The notes beneath the pieces were generated by a model, which was not told where the DNA came from, made no database searches, and worked only from the letters and a program-made list of their open reading frames with translations. The translations under genes were made by a program, and so were the position numbers. A stretch of 64,000 bases of DNA, from positions 6,696,001 to 6,760,000 of the forward strand of contig NZ_CP061281.1 in the NCBI RefSeq assembly GCF_014621695.1, written 5' to 3'. Shown one piece after another: positions 53,025 through 62,178 of the stretch. This DNA is from Streptomyces xanthii (GTDB lineage: Bacteria; Actinomycetota; Actinomycetes; Streptomycetales; Streptomycetaceae). Within the stretch, counting starts at the first letter, position 1; the number at the start of each line of letters is the position of its first letter.

Positions 53025-54209
53025 ATGCCCAAGACGGCATACGTGCGCACCAAGCCGCACCTCAACATCGGCACCATGGGCCACGTCGACCACGGCAAGA
53101 CCACGCTGACCGCCGCCATCACCAAGGTCCTCGCCGAGCGCGGCTCCGGCACCTTCGTGCCGTTCGACCGCATCGACAAGGCGCCCGAGGAGGCGCAGCG
53201 CGGCATCACCATCAACATCGCGCATGTCGAGTACGAGACCGACACCCGGCACTACGCGCACGTGGACATGCCGGGCCACGCCGACTACGTCAAGAACATG
53301 GTCACGGGCGCCGCCCAGCTCGACGGGGCCATCCTCGTCGTCTCCGCGCTCGACGGGATCATGCCGCAGACCGCCGAGCACGTGCTCCTCGCCCGGCAGG
53401 TCGGCGTCGACCACATCGTCGTCGCGCTCAACAAGGCGGACGCCGGCGACGACGAGCTCACCGACCTCGTGGAGCTGGAGGTGCGCGAGCTGCTCTCCGC
53501 GCACGGGTACGGCGGCGACTCCGTCCCCGTCGTCCGGGTCTCCGGGCTGCGCGCCCTGGAGGGCGACCCGCGCTGGGCGGCCGCCGTCGAGGCGCTGCTC
53601 GACGCCGTGGACACGTACGTGCCGATGCCCGAGCGGTACGTGGACGCGCCGTTCCTGCTGTCCGTCGAGAACGTGCTGACGATCAGCGGGCGCGGCACCG
53701 TCGTCACCGGCGCCGTCGAGCGCGGGCGCGTCCGCGTCGGGGACCGGGTCCGGGTGTACGGGACCGAGGCCCTCAAGGACGCGGAGACCGTCGTCACCGG
53801 CGTCGAGACCTTCGGCAAGCCGATGGAGGAGGCGCAGGCGGGGGACAACGTGGCGCTGCTGCTGCGCGGTGTCCCGCGCGACGCCGTGCGGCGCGGGCAC
53901 GTCGTCGCCGAGCCGGGCAGCGTCCGGCCCGCGCGGCGCTTCACCGCGCAGGTGTACGTGCTCTCCGCGAAGGAGGGCGGGCGCAGTACGCCGCTCTCCA
54001 CCGGGTACCGGCCGCAGTTCTATCTGCGCACGGCGGACGTCGTGGGGGACGTCGACCTCGGGGAGGCCGGTGTCGCCCGGCCCGGCGAGACGGTCACCAT
54101 GACCGTCGAGCTGGGACGGGACGTGCCCCTGGAGGCGGGGCTCGGCTTCGCGATCCGCGAGGGCGGGCGCACGGTCGGGGCCGGCACCGTCTCGGCCGTG
54201 CTGATGTAA
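53025..54209 (+). CDS. tuf3: Divergent elongation factor Tu (EF-Tu3 type)
   Basis: The protein has 394 residues and an ATG preceded by GGAAGGGA. All G motifs are present: GHVDHGKT (19-26), RGITIN (59-64), DMPGHADY with catalytic His85, and NKAD. EF-Tu delivers aminoacyl-tRNA to the ribosome. Compared with ordinary EF-Tu, DCPG is DMPG, and effector and domain II-III regions are diverged. There are no neighbouring fusA or rpsL genes, so this is not the housekeeping tuf. It fits the tuf3 paralogue of Streptomyces coelicolor, reported as growth-stage and ppGpp-linked. The long structured leader supports special control. Confidence 0.93.
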   Translation: MPKTAYVRTKPHLNIGTMGHVDHGKTTLTAAITKVLAERGSGTFVPFDRIDKAPEEAQRGITINIAHVEYETDTRHYAHVDMPGHADYVKNMVTGAAQLDGAILVVSALDGIMPQTAEHVLLARQVGVDHIVVALNKADAGDDELTDLVELEVRELLSAHGYGGDSVPVVRVSGLRALEGDPRWAAAVEALLDAVDTYVPMPERYVDAPFLLSVENVLTISGRGTVVTGAVERGRVRVGDRVRVYGTEALKDAETVVTGVETFGKPMEEAQAGDNVALLLRGVPRDAVRRGHVVAEPGSVRPARRFTAQVYVLSAKEGGRSTPLSTGYRPQFYLRTADVVGDVDLGEAGVARPGETVTMTVELGRDVPLEAGLGFAIREGGRTVGAGTVSAVLM

Positions 54210-54290
54210 GGGGCGGCGCCTTCAGAAGGGGGGGCGTGGGGCTGTGCGGCCCTGCGCCTTCCCCCTCCGGGGGCCCGGCACAATAGGGGC

Positions 54291-55148
54291 GTGAGCGAAC
54301 CAGAAGTCGAGGCCATACCCGTCGGGCGCGTTGTCGATCACGGCTTCGCCAAGCTGATGCCGGACGTCGATCGGCGGCGGGCCTGGTTGCTCACGGTGGA
54401 CGGGGCTCCGCAGTCGTACGTCGATCTCGACGATCCGACGCATCTGGAGTTCGAGTACGCGCGGCGCCTCGGGCACGTCCTCGACCGCGCCGGTGACGAG
54501 GGCCGCGCGCTCGACGTGCTGCACCTCGGCGGCGGCGCCCTCACCCTGCCCCGGTACGTGGCCGCCACCCGGCCGGGCTCGCGGCAGGACGTCGTCGAGG
54601 CCGACCGGGGGCTGCTCGCGCTGGTCGGCGAGCATCTGCCGCTGCCCGCCGGAGTGGACGTGCGCGTGCACGGCGAGGACGCCCGCGCCTGGCTCGCGGC
54701 GGCGCCCGACGACGCGGCGGACGTGCTCGTCGCCGACGTGTTCGGCGGCTCCCAGGTGCCCGCCCATCTGACGACGCTCGCCTACGCGCGGGAGGCCGAC
54801 CGGGTCCTCAGGCCCGGCGGCGTCTACGCGGCCAACCTCGCCGACGGCGCACCCTTCGCGTTCCTGCGGTCCCAACTGGCCACCTTCGCCGAGGTGTTCG
54901 CCCACCTCGCGGTGATCGCCGAGCCCGCCGTGCTGCGCGGGCGGCGGTTCGGGAACGCGGTGCTGATCGCCTCCCAGGACGAGATCGGCGTGGCCGAACT
55001 GGCCCGGCGCACGGCACGTGACGCGTTCCCCGCGCGGGTCGAGCACGGTGCCGGGCTGCGCCGTCTCATCGGGGACGCGCGGCCCGTGACGGACGCCGAC
55101 GCGGTGCCCTCGCCGCTGCCGCCGGGCGGCTCGTTCAGCGTGGGGTGA
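54291..55148 (+). CDS. Spermidine synthase-like methyltransferase-fold protein
   Basis: The protein has 285 residues and a GTG start. The Rossmann core is DVLHLGGGALTLPRYVAA, with the acidic strand VVEADRGLLALVGEHL and DVLVADVFGGSQVPAHLTTLAYAREADRVLRPGG. This is the spermidine-synthase superfamily seen in many actinobacteria as a soluble protein. It may make polyamine-like compounds or be a methyltransferase; no decarboxylase partner adjoins. It overlaps the convergent MFS gene by 14 bases. Confidence 0.83.
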   Translation: MSEPEVEAIPVGRVVDHGFAKLMPDVDRRRAWLLTVDGAPQSYVDLDDPTHLEFEYARRLGHVLDRAGDEGRALDVLHLGGGALTLPRYVAATRPGSRQDVVEADRGLLALVGEHLPLPAGVDVRVHGEDARAWLAAAPDDAADVLVADVFGGSQVPAHLTTLAYAREADRVLRPGGVYAANLADGAPFAFLRSQLATFAEVFAHLAVIAEPAVLRGRRFGNAVLIASQDEIGVAELARRTARDAFPARVEHGAGLRRLIGDARPVTDADAVPSPLPPGGSFSVG

Positions 55149-56436
55149 GCTCCGCGGGGTCCGAGGGCTCGCCGGCCTTGACCGGTTCGGGCTCGCGGCG
55201 CCGCAGGTTGCGTACGTCGGGCACGCACAGGACGGCCGCCGTGGCGAGCACCACCAGGGCCGCGCAGCCCCACAGTGCGGGGGAGCGGCCGAAGGCCGAC
55301 TCGGCGGGGCCGGCCAGAGCGGTCGCCAGCGGCACCATCGCCACCGAGCCGAACCAGTCGTAGGCCGAGACCCGGGACAGTTTCTCCTCGGGTATCTCCT
55401 GGTGCAGCGCGGTGATCCATGAGACACCGAAGATCTCGATCGTGACGCCGCTGACGAACATGACCGCGACCAGGGCCGGCAGGGGCACGGGCACGGCGAG
55501 CGCGGCCGACGGCAGGGCCAGCGAGAAGACGGCCACGGAGCCGGCGAGCAGGAGGCGCTGCGGCTTCCAGCGCATCATCAGCAGGCCGCCGAGAATCGTG
55601 CCGGCGCCGAACGCGCCGAGCGCCAGACCCCAGGGGCCCGCCCCGCCCAGTTCGTCCCGGGCGACCAGCGGTCCGAACACCGACTCGGCGGCGCCGACGA
55701 CGGCGACCACCACCGAGAACTGGGCGATGACGGCCCACAGCCAGGGGCGCCCCACGACCTCCCGCCAGCCGTCGCGGATGTCCGCGAGCAGCCCGGAGCC
55801 CGGTGCGCGCGGCGCGATGTGGCCGATGTCGAGGAACGCGCGCAGGGCGCCCGCCACCGCGAACGCCGCGGCGTCGAGCGCGAGCACCCAGCCGGGGCCG
55901 AGCGCCGCGACCATCGCCCCGCCGAGCGCGGCCCCGCCGACGGCGGCGCCGGACATGCCCATCCGGAAGAGCGCGAAGGCGCGGGACGCCTGCTCGCCGG
56001 AGACGGAGGACATCAGCATGCCCTCGGCCGCCGGGTTGAAGAACGCCTGGCCGGTGCCGCCCAGGGCGCTGAGCGCCAGCATCTGCCACAGTTGCGGCTC
56101 ACCCTGGAGGACCAGGAGGGCGAAGGCGCCCTGGGACAGGAAGTTCAGGGCGTTCGCGGCGACCATGACGTGATGGCGGGGCAGCCGGTCGGCGACCGCG
56201 CCGCCCACCAGCAGGAAGACCACCAGGAACAGGGTGCGGGCGGCCGCGACCAGGCCCACGTCACCGGCGTCGCCGCCCGCGTCGAGCACGGCGAACGCGG
56301 AGGCGATCAGCGCGCCGTGCGAACCGAGCGTCGTGATGAACGCCGACGCCGCGAGCAGCGTGTAGTTCCGCCCCGCCCAGGCGGGGCGGCGCGGACGTCG
56401 TGGCTGGTGGGGCGGGGAGGCGGCGGCGTCGGTCAC
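55135..56436 (-). CDS. MFS transporter, enterobactin-exporter-like
   Basis: The protein has 433 residues with twelve hydrophobic helices and a Pro/Arg-rich cytoplasmic head. TLFLVVFLLVGGAVADRLPRHHVM is the motif-A loop, and GTGQAFFNPAAEGMLMSSVSGEQ is typical of the MFS_3 group that contains EntS. Such proteins export siderophores or drugs. The substrate is unknown, and no siderophore genes adjoin. Confidence 0.88.
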   Translation of the reverse strand: MTDAAASPPHQPRRPRRPAWAGRNYTLLAASAFITTLGSHGALIASAFAVLDAGGDAGDVGLVAAARTLFLVVFLLVGGAVADRLPRHHVMVAANALNFLSQGAFALLVLQGEPQLWQMLALSALGGTGQAFFNPAAEGMLMSSVSGEQASRAFALFRMGMSGAAVGGAALGGAMVAALGPGWVLALDAAAFAVAGALRAFLDIGHIAPRAPGSGLLADIRDGWREVVGRPWLWAVIAQFSVVVAVVGAAESVFGPLVARDELGGAGPWGLALGAFGAGTILGGLLMMRWKPQRLLLAGSVAVFSLALPSAALAVPVPLPALVAVMFVSGVTIEIFGVSWITALHQEIPEEKLSRVSAYDWFGSVAMVPLATALAGPAESAFGRSPALWGCAALVVLATAAVLCVPDVRNLRRREPEPVKAGEPSDPAELTPR

Positions 56437-56510
56437 TCAGGGACTATCGCCGCCGCACACCTGTTCTGCCAAGCCGGTTCCCGGCCGCACACCGGCCGGG
56501 AGCGGTCGTG

Positions 56511-57563
56511 CTACTGGGCCTCGGGGTCCTCGTAGTAGCGCACGGAGTTGAGGATCTTGGTGATCGTCGCGTCCGACAGCTCGTTCTTGACGCCCTTGGC
56601 GGCCCACAGGTCCCAGGACACGAAGTCGCCGACGCCGTTCTGGAAGGCGAAGACCACGGCCTTGCCCTCACTGGCGCACTTGCCCTTCTTGGGGCTGCCC
56701 TCGGAGTGGGCCTTGATCAGGCTGCCCTTGATGCCCTGACTGTTGGTGAAGTCCTGGGGCTTGCCGGGCTTGACCGCCTTGGTGGACGGCTCGGTGTAGC
56801 CGCCGTAGATCCACCACGGGATGCGGTTCTGGGCGGCTTCCTTGGCGGTCTTCGCGCCGTTCTCGCCACGGGTGCCGACGCCGGCCAGCGAGGTGTCCTC
56901 GTCGCGGCCGTCCTTGTCGGAGTCCTCGGTGCACCACTTGGACTGGAGCTCGGCGGGAGCGGAGACGGTGGTCATCCCGTGCTCCTTCTTGCCGTCCTTG
57001 CCCTTGTAGTCGTACTCGAAGCCGATGATCTGGTCCGAGCCGCTGGTGCTGACCTCCCAGCCGGGCGGCACGTCGAACACCGTCTTGTGCTTGGTGTTCA
57101 CGACAGGCTGCCAGCCGGCGACGACCGGCTGCACCGCGTTGTCCCCGCCGCGCGGGTTCGCCGCGGACGCGCTCGCGCTGGGCTCCTTGCTCGCCGGAGC
57201 GGACGCCGAGGCCTTGGGCGACTTCTTCGGATCACCCTTGGCGTCGTCGTCCTTGTCCCCGCCGAGCACCAGGAAACCGGTCACGCCCGCGGCCACGACG
57301 ACGGCGGCCGCGGCGACGATGGCGACGATCTTCGTCTGGTTCCCGCCGCCGCCCTTCGGCGCCTGGGGCGGACCCATCGGCGTCGTGGGCGCGTTCCAGG
57401 CAGGCTGTTGCTGCTGCTGGTACGGGTTGGGCTGCTGCTGGTACCCCGGCTGCTGATAGGGGTTCGGCTGCTGGTACCCCGGCTGCTGATACGGGTTGGG
57501 TCCCGGCTGATTCGGGTCCTGCGGGTTCTGCTCGCCCCCGGGCGGCTGCGTTCCTGGCCACAT
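56511..57563 (-). CDS. Membrane-anchored hypothetical protein with Gln/Pro repeats
   Basis: The protein has 350 residues. Residues 1-70 are a Pro/Gln/Tyr-rich low-complexity region with repeated NPYQQPGYQQ units; one membrane segment follows (about 78-100, IVAIVAAAAVVVAAGVTGFLVL). A Lys/Ser/Ala spacer and an extracytoplasmic domain with VFDVPPGWEVSTSG, EHGMTTVSAPAEL and two to three Cys complete it. This plan (Q/P-rich head, helix, small outer domain) is common in Streptomyces. No enzymatic motif is visible. It may be a wall-associated sensor or structural protein. Confidence 0.8.
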   Translation of the reverse strand: MWPGTQPPGGEQNPQDPNQPGPNPYQQPGYQQPNPYQQPGYQQQPNPYQQQQQPAWNAPTTPMGPPQAPKGGGGNQTKIVAIVAAAAVVVAAGVTGFLVLGGDKDDDAKGDPKKSPKASASAPASKEPSASASAANPRGGDNAVQPVVAGWQPVVNTKHKTVFDVPPGWEVSTSGSDQIIGFEYDYKGKDGKKEHGMTTVSAPAELQSKWCTEDSDKDGRDEDTSLAGVGTRGENGAKTAKEAAQNRIPWWIYGGYTEPSTKAVKPGKPQDFTNSQGIKGSLIKAHSEGSPKKGKCASEGKAVVFAFQNGVGDFVSWDLWAAKGVKNELSDATITKILNSVRYYEDPEAQ

Positions 57564-57715
57564 GGCCGTCAACGATAGAGGGTTCCGGGGCCACGGATGT
57601 CCCTGCCCTGTACCGGACGTGCAACGTTCCGGCGGACGAAGGCGGCGCGGCTGGGGCATTTGGGGACGCCGGGGAGGGGATGGCCAAGGAGGCTACTCGT
57701 GGGTAACCTACGGGT

Positions 57716-58168
57716 ATGAGCGCAGACCAGATGTCCATCGGCGACATGCTCGCCGCCACCGTGCCGATGGCCCGCACGCTGAACCTCGAGTTCCAGGAGA
57801 CGACGCCGGACAAGGCCGTCGTCTCGCTGCCCGACCAGGCGGACTACCACAACCACGTCGGCGGCCCGCACGCCGGCGCCATGTTCACGCTGGCCGAGTC
57901 CGCGAGCGGGGCCATCGTCCTCGCCGCCTTCGGTGACCAGCTCTCGCGCGCCGTGCCGCTGGCCGTCAGCGCCGAGATCGCGTACAAGAAGCTGGCCATG
58001 GGCCCGGTCACCGCCACGGCCACCCTCGGCCGCCCGGCCGCCGACGTCGTCGCCGAGCTGGACGCGGGCGAGCGCCCGGAGTTCCCGGTCAGCATCGCCA
58101 TCACGCGCGCGGACGGCGCCGTGACCGGCGAGATGACCGTTGTGTGGACCCTGCGGCCCAACAGCTGA
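57716..58168 (+). CDS. Hotdog-fold thioesterase-like protein (DUF4442/PaaI)
   Basis: The protein has 150 residues, beginning MSADQMSIGDMLAATVPMART. The hotdog fold is shown by ADYHNHVGGPHAGAMFTLAESASGAIVLAAFGDQ, where HNHVGGPHAG matches the active-site turn of PaaI-type thioesterases, and ISAEIAYKKLAMGPVTATATL-like strands. It probably hydrolyses an acyl-CoA. It lies alone, 153 bases from the divergent Q/P-rich membrane protein gene. Confidence 0.85.
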   Translation: MSADQMSIGDMLAATVPMARTLNLEFQETTPDKAVVSLPDQADYHNHVGGPHAGAMFTLAESASGAIVLAAFGDQLSRAVPLAVSAEIAYKKLAMGPVTATATLGRPAADVVAELDAGERPEFPVSIAITRADGAVTGEMTVVWTLRPNS

Positions 58169-58231
58169 TCCGGACCGAACAGGCCGAACAGGTAGGCTTC
58201 CCGAGGCGCGCGGCACAGGGGGCGCGCACCC

Positions 58232-58319
58232 AGGCCCTGCCGTCACCTTCCCGCCTGCCGGGCACCAGACGCCGCCCGGCCGCCCTCCGGCCGACGGCGG
58301 GAAGGTGACGGCAGGGCCT
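58232..58319. repeat. Perfect 24-bp inverted repeat with 40-base loop
   Basis: The arms at 58232-58255 and 58296-58319 are exact complements, with the core CCCTGCCGTCACCTTCCC. The 40-base loop is itself GC-rich. It lies between the thioesterase and DedA genes, 35 bases before the DedA start. No U-run follows. It could be a terminator for the first gene, a control hairpin for the second, or a recombination or binding site. Confidence 0.85.
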
Positions 58320-58354
58320 CGGGAGACACCGCACCGGCACGGGAGGCGACGGCG

Positions 58355-59026
58355 TTGCACGTCCAGGAATGGCTCGACACGATCCCGGCGGTCGCCATCT
58401 ACGCCTTGGTGGCGGGCGTCATCGGCCTGGAGAGCCTCGGCATCCCGCTGCCCGGTGAGATCGTCCTCGTCTCCGCCGCCCTGCTGTCCTCGCAGCACGG
58501 CGACGTGAACCCCTTGGTGCTCGGCGTGTGCGCGACGGCCGGCGCCGTGATCGGCGACTCCATCGGCTACGCGATCGGCCGCAAGGGCGGCAGGCCCCTC
58601 CTCGCCAAACTCGGCGCCAAGTTCCCGCGGCACTTCGGGCCCGCCCATGTGGCCACCGCGGAGCGGTCGTTCGAGAAGTGGGGCATGTGGGCCGTGTTCT
58701 TCGGCCGCTTCATCGCCCTGCTGCGCATCTTCGCCGGCCCGCTGGCCGGCGTCCTGCACATGCCGTACTGGAAGTTCTTCATCGCCAACTTCCTGGGCGG
58801 CGTCGTCTGGGCCGGCGGCACCACGGCCGTCATCTACTACATCGGCGTCGTCGCCGAGGACTGGCTCAAGCGCTTCTCGTACGTGGGTCTCGGCGCGGCC
58901 GTCCTCATCGGCATCGCCTCGATGCTGATCGTCAAGCGCAAGGCCGCGAAGGCCGCCGCCAAGGCCGAGGCGGCCGAGGCGGCCGAGGCGGAGACCGGGC
59001 CGGAGCCGGTGCCCGCGGGCGAGTGA
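58355..59026 (+). CDS. DedA-family membrane protein, TTG start
   Basis: The protein has 223 residues; the TTG is preceded by GGGAGGCG and no better start is near. Four to five hydrophobic segments carry the DedA motifs: IPLPGEIVLVSAALLS, GDSIGYAIGRKGG and FFGRFIALLRIFAGPLAGVLHMPYWKF, with the conserved FxRFIPxxR-like sequence. An Ala/Lys/Glu-rich tail is cytoplasmic. DedA proteins flip phospholipids or undecaprenyl phosphate; UppP is also encoded in this window. It sits behind a 24-bp perfect hairpin. Confidence 0.9.
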   Translation: MHVQEWLDTIPAVAIYALVAGVIGLESLGIPLPGEIVLVSAALLSSQHGDVNPLVLGVCATAGAVIGDSIGYAIGRKGGRPLLAKLGAKFPRHFGPAHVATAERSFEKWGMWAVFFGRFIALLRIFAGPLAGVLHMPYWKFFIANFLGGVVWAGGTTAVIYYIGVVAEDWLKRFSYVGLGAAVLIGIASMLIVKRKAAKAAAKAEAAEAAEAETGPEPVPAGE

Positions 59027-59061
59027 CGCTCCGCCGTACCGGTCCCGGCCCCCGGGGCCGG

Positions 59062-59607
59062 TCAGTTCGCGTCGGCGGACTTCTCGTGGACCTCGCGGTG
59101 GGAGCGGGCCAGGTCCACGTAGACCGTGCCGTTGAAAGTCACGCCCTCGCGCTCCTCCTGCGTGAGCTCGCGCCGCACCTTCGCCGGCACGCCCGCGACC
59201 AGCGAACCCGGCGGGACGACCATGCCCTGCGGGACCAGCGCCTGCGCCGCGACCAGCGAACCCGCGCCGATCACCGCGCCGTTGAGCACCGTCGCGCCCA
59301 TGCCGATCAGACAGTCGTCCTCGATCGTGCAGCCGTGCAGGACCGCGTTGTGCCCCACCGAGACGCGCTCCCCGATCGTCACCGGGAACCCGGCGTCGAC
59401 GTGCACCGTGCAGTTGTCCTGGATGTTGCTGTCCGCGCCGAGCGTGATCGGCTCGAACTCCGCGCGCAGCACCGCGCCGTACCAGACGCTCGCCCCGGCG
59501 TGCAGCGTGACGTCGCCGATCAGCGTGGAGTTGGGCGCCGCGAAGGCGTCCTGGTCCAGCTTCGGTTCCTTGCCGCCGAACCCGGCGATGAGTGCCTCGT
59601 GGGCCAT
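59062..59607 (-). CDS. Gamma-class carbonic anhydrase family protein
   Basis: The protein has 181 residues from an ATG preceded by AAGGAG. It is a left-handed beta helix built of hexapeptide repeats with the conserved set VWYGAVLRAE, SNIQDNCTVHVD, VGHNAVLHGCTIEDDCLIGMGATVLNG. The zinc-binding His triad pattern (VHVD, VGHNAVLHGC) is present. Proteins of this family may be active carbonic anhydrases or acyltransferase-like scaffolds. It is separated from a divergent acyltransferase gene of the same fold by 127 bases. Confidence 0.9.
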   Translation of the reverse strand: MAHEALIAGFGGKEPKLDQDAFAAPNSTLIGDVTLHAGASVWYGAVLRAEFEPITLGADSNIQDNCTVHVDAGFPVTIGERVSVGHNAVLHGCTIEDDCLIGMGATVLNGAVIGAGSLVAAQALVPQGMVVPPGSLVAGVPAKVRRELTQEEREGVTFNGTVYVDLARSHREVHEKSADAN

Positions 59608-59734
59608 GCGATCCCGCTCCTTGCAAGTCGTGGCGTGCTCCGCCTGCGTCGCGCCTGAGCGAACCGTACCCGTGGGGTGAAGATCACAGGCCGTCGAGGT
59701 GGGGGAGTGCCGTACGGGTGAGTAACGTGGCGCC

Positions 59735-60478
59735 GTGCCAAAGAACCGGAACGTGTTCTCGTCAGGACGGCGGGCCGCCCGGGGCGGGCTCGCCCATCGC
59801 GCCGTGCAGGCCGGCTGGCGGTGGGCGCAGCGCCGCGGCGCCGTCACCGCGGAGCAGCCCGGCGGCTACCGGTTCCGCGCCATCGGCCCCGGCACCAAGC
59901 TCGCGTTCCCGCAGGGCACCGTCTTCGGCGAACCGTGGATCCGGCTCGGCGCGCACTGCATCATCGGCGAACAGGTCACCCTGACGGCCGGGATGATGCC
60001 GGACCTCGACCTCGGCCCCGACCCGATCCTGACCCTCGGCGACGGCGTCGTCATCGGCCGCGGCGGCCACGTCGTCGCCGACACGACCGTCACCATCGGC
60101 AGCGACGTCTACATGGGCCCGTACGTCTACATCACCTCCACCAATCACTCCTACGACGACCCGCACGAGCCCGTCGGACGCCAGTGGCCCCGCATGGAGC
60201 CCGTGGAGATCGGCCCCGGCTGCTGGATCGGCACCGGCGCCGTGATCCTGCCGGGTGCCCGCCTCGGACGGAACGTGGTCGTGGCCGCCGGCGCCGTCGT
60301 GCGCGGCACCGTCCCCGACCACGCCGTCGTCGCCGGGGCACCGGCCAAGGTCGTACGGACCTGGGACGAGGAGGCCGGCTGGCAGCCACCGCTGCGCACG
60401 CCCGCGCCCCGCCCCATTCCCGCCGACATCACCCCCGAACAGCTCCTCGCGCTGTCCGAGCTGGAGGACCGGCAGTAG
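59735..60478 (+). CDS. Left-handed beta-helix acyltransferase
   Basis: The protein has 247 residues. The hexapeptide-repeat domain (about 60-215) resembles maltose/galactoside O-acetyltransferases: DGVVIGRGGHVVADTTVTIGSDVYMGPYVYITSTNHSYDDPHEP includes the catalytic His of the family (TNHSY), and WIGTGAVILPGARLGRNVVVAAGAVVRG with VVAGAPAKVVRTW closes it. It transfers acyl groups from CoA to a sugar or similar acceptor. The acceptor is unknown. It may be a single-gene unit. Confidence 0.88.
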   Translation: MPKNRNVFSSGRRAARGGLAHRAVQAGWRWAQRRGAVTAEQPGGYRFRAIGPGTKLAFPQGTVFGEPWIRLGAHCIIGEQVTLTAGMMPDLDLGPDPILTLGDGVVIGRGGHVVADTTVTIGSDVYMGPYVYITSTNHSYDDPHEPVGRQWPRMEPVEIGPGCWIGTGAVILPGARLGRNVVVAAGAVVRGTVPDHAVVAGAPAKVVRTWDEEAGWQPPLRTPAPRPIPADITPEQLLALSELEDRQ

Positions 60479-60495
60479 GTCATGGCCGCGTGGCC

Positions 60496-61392
60496 TCAGC
60501 GGCGCAGGGCCGTCGCCGCGGTCGCGGTCACCGCCTCGGTCACCGCCGCGAGGGCGGGCGAGTCCAGCTTCCACTGCTGCCAATACAGAGGGACGTCCAC
60601 CGGCCGCTGAGGCGCCAGCTCGACCAGCCGGCCCGCGCTCAGCAGCGGAGCCGCCTGCGCCTCGGGCACCAGACCCCAGCCGAGCCCGGCCGCCACGGAC
60701 GCGGCGAACCCGTCGGACGTCGGCATCGCGTGCCGCACCCCGCCCGCCCCGGCCCCGCCGAGCTCCCGCACGAACGCGTCCTGCAACGCGTCACTGCGGT
60801 CGAACGTCATCACCGGCGCCCGCGCGAGCCCCTGCGCGAGCGGCCCGTCCAGATGCTCCCGCACGAAGTCCGGGTGCGCCGCCGCCAGATACCGCATCCG
60901 GCCCAGCGCCCGCACCGAACACCCCGCCACCGCCTCCGGCGACGAGGTCACCGCCGCCATCACCAGCCCCTCGCGCAGCAGCTCGGCCGTGCGCGTCTCG
61001 TCCTCGCGGTGCAGTTCGAACGCGATCGGCGGACGCTGCGGGACCCGGGCGAGCGCGTCCAGGAACCAGGTCGCCAGCGAGTCCGCGTTCACCGCCGCCG
61101 TCACCCGCGTCGCCCCGTCGTCCGGGCCCATCCCGAGCGCCGCGTGCGCGTCCCGCTCGAGGCGCGCCAGCTGCCGGGCGTAGCGCACCACGACCTGCCC
61201 CGACTCGGTCGGCCGCACCGGCTTCGTGCGCACGAGCAGCACCCGGCCCGTGCGCTGCTCCAGCGCCTTCACCCGCTGACTCACCGCCGACGGCGTCACG
61301 TGCAGCGCGGCCGCCGCCGCGTCGAACGTGCCCTCGTCCACGACGGCCAGCAGCGTCCGCACCTGGTCCAGCGGCAGCTCGGAGATCACCAC
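60496..61392 (-). CDS. lysG: LysR-family regulator, LysG/ArgP type
   Basis: The protein has 298 residues from the GTG at 61392; a GTG seven codons upstream (61413) is possible. The helix-turn-helix (LPLDQVRTLLAVVDEGTFDAAAAALHVTPSAVSQRVKALEQRTG) is nearly invariant in ArgP/LysG proteins. The effector domain has AVNADSLATWFLDAL, which recognises lysine or arginine. It faces lysE, the exporter it is expected to activate when lysine or arginine accumulates. This is the classical Corynebacterium lysG-lysE arrangement. Confidence 0.92.
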   Translation of the reverse strand: MVISELPLDQVRTLLAVVDEGTFDAAAAALHVTPSAVSQRVKALEQRTGRVLLVRTKPVRPTESGQVVVRYARQLARLERDAHAALGMGPDDGATRVTAAVNADSLATWFLDALARVPQRPPIAFELHREDETRTAELLREGLVMAAVTSSPEAVAGCSVRALGRMRYLAAAHPDFVREHLDGPLAQGLARAPVMTFDRSDALQDAFVRELGGAGAGGVRHAMPTSDGFAASVAAGLGWGLVPEAQAAPLLSAGRLVELAPQRPVDVPLYWQQWKLDSPALAAVTEAVTATAATALRR

Positions 61393-61426
61393 GCACCACC
61401 CGTTCTCCCCCACCTTCTTAAGTCAG

Positions 61427-61452
61427 GCTAATGCTACGTAAAAATCTTTAGC
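61427..61452. promoter_or_regulatory. LysG operator candidate
   Basis: GCTAA (61427-61431) and TTAGC (61448-61452) form an inverted repeat in the AT-rich gap between lysG and lysE. The positions suit a LysR-type activator site ahead of the lysE promoter. Confidence 0.5.
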
Positions 61453-61488
61453 TGTACGCGCGGTGATCGTCTCCGTAGCGTCGAGGCC

Positions 61489-62106
61489 ATGACCGCCTCT
61501 CTCACCGCCGCGGCCGCCGGCTTCGGCACCGGCCTCTCGCTCATCGTCGCCATCGGAGCCCAGAACGCGTTCGTGCTCCGCCAGGGCATCCGCCGCGACG
61601 CCGTCCTCGCCGTGGTCGGCATCTGCGCCCTGTCCGACGCCGTGCTCATCGCCCTCGGCGTCGGCGGCGTCGGCGCGCTGGTGGTCGCCTGGCCCGGCGC
61701 GGTCACCGCCGTCGGCTGGATCGGCGGAGCCTTCCTGCTCTGCTACGGAGCCCTCGCCGCCCGGCGCGTGCTGCGCCCCGGCGACGCGGCCCTGCAGACC
61801 GAGGGCGACTCCACCGGCTCGCGCCGCCGCGCCGTGCTTACCTGCCTCGCCCTGACCTGGCTCAACCCCCACGTCTACCTCGACACCGTGCTGCTGCTCG
61901 GCTCCGTCGCCGCCGACCGCGGCCCGCTGCGCTGGACCTTCGGACTCGGCGCCACCCTCGCGAGCCTGGTCTGGTTCGTCGCCCTCGGCTTCGGCGCCCG
62001 CCTGCTCAGCCGCTTCCTCGCCCGGCCCGCCGCCTGGCGCGTCCTCGACGGACTCGTCGCCGTCACGATGCTCGCGATGGGGGCCCTGCTCATCGCCGGC
62101 ACCTGA
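61489..62106 (+). CDS. lysE: L-lysine/arginine exporter LysE/ArgO family
   Basis: The protein has 205 residues with five to six hydrophobic helices. IVAIGAQNAFVLRQGIRRD, ICALSDAVLIALGVGGVG and LTWLNPHVYLDTVLLLGSVA are diagnostic of LysE/ArgO. It exports basic amino acids when they reach harmful levels. It faces lysG and is presumably activated by it. Confidence 0.93.
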   Translation: MTASLTAAAAGFGTGLSLIVAIGAQNAFVLRQGIRRDAVLAVVGICALSDAVLIALGVGGVGALVVAWPGAVTAVGWIGGAFLLCYGALAARRVLRPGDAALQTEGDSTGSRRRAVLTCLALTWLNPHVYLDTVLLLGSVAADRGPLRWTFGLGATLASLVWFVALGFGARLLSRFLARPAAWRVLDGLVAVTMLAMGALLIAGT

Positions 62107-62178
62107 GACCGCCCGACACCGTCCGCGCCAGGACTGCGACACTGATGCCCGCACAGGTAGATGTAGCGAGCAATCAGG

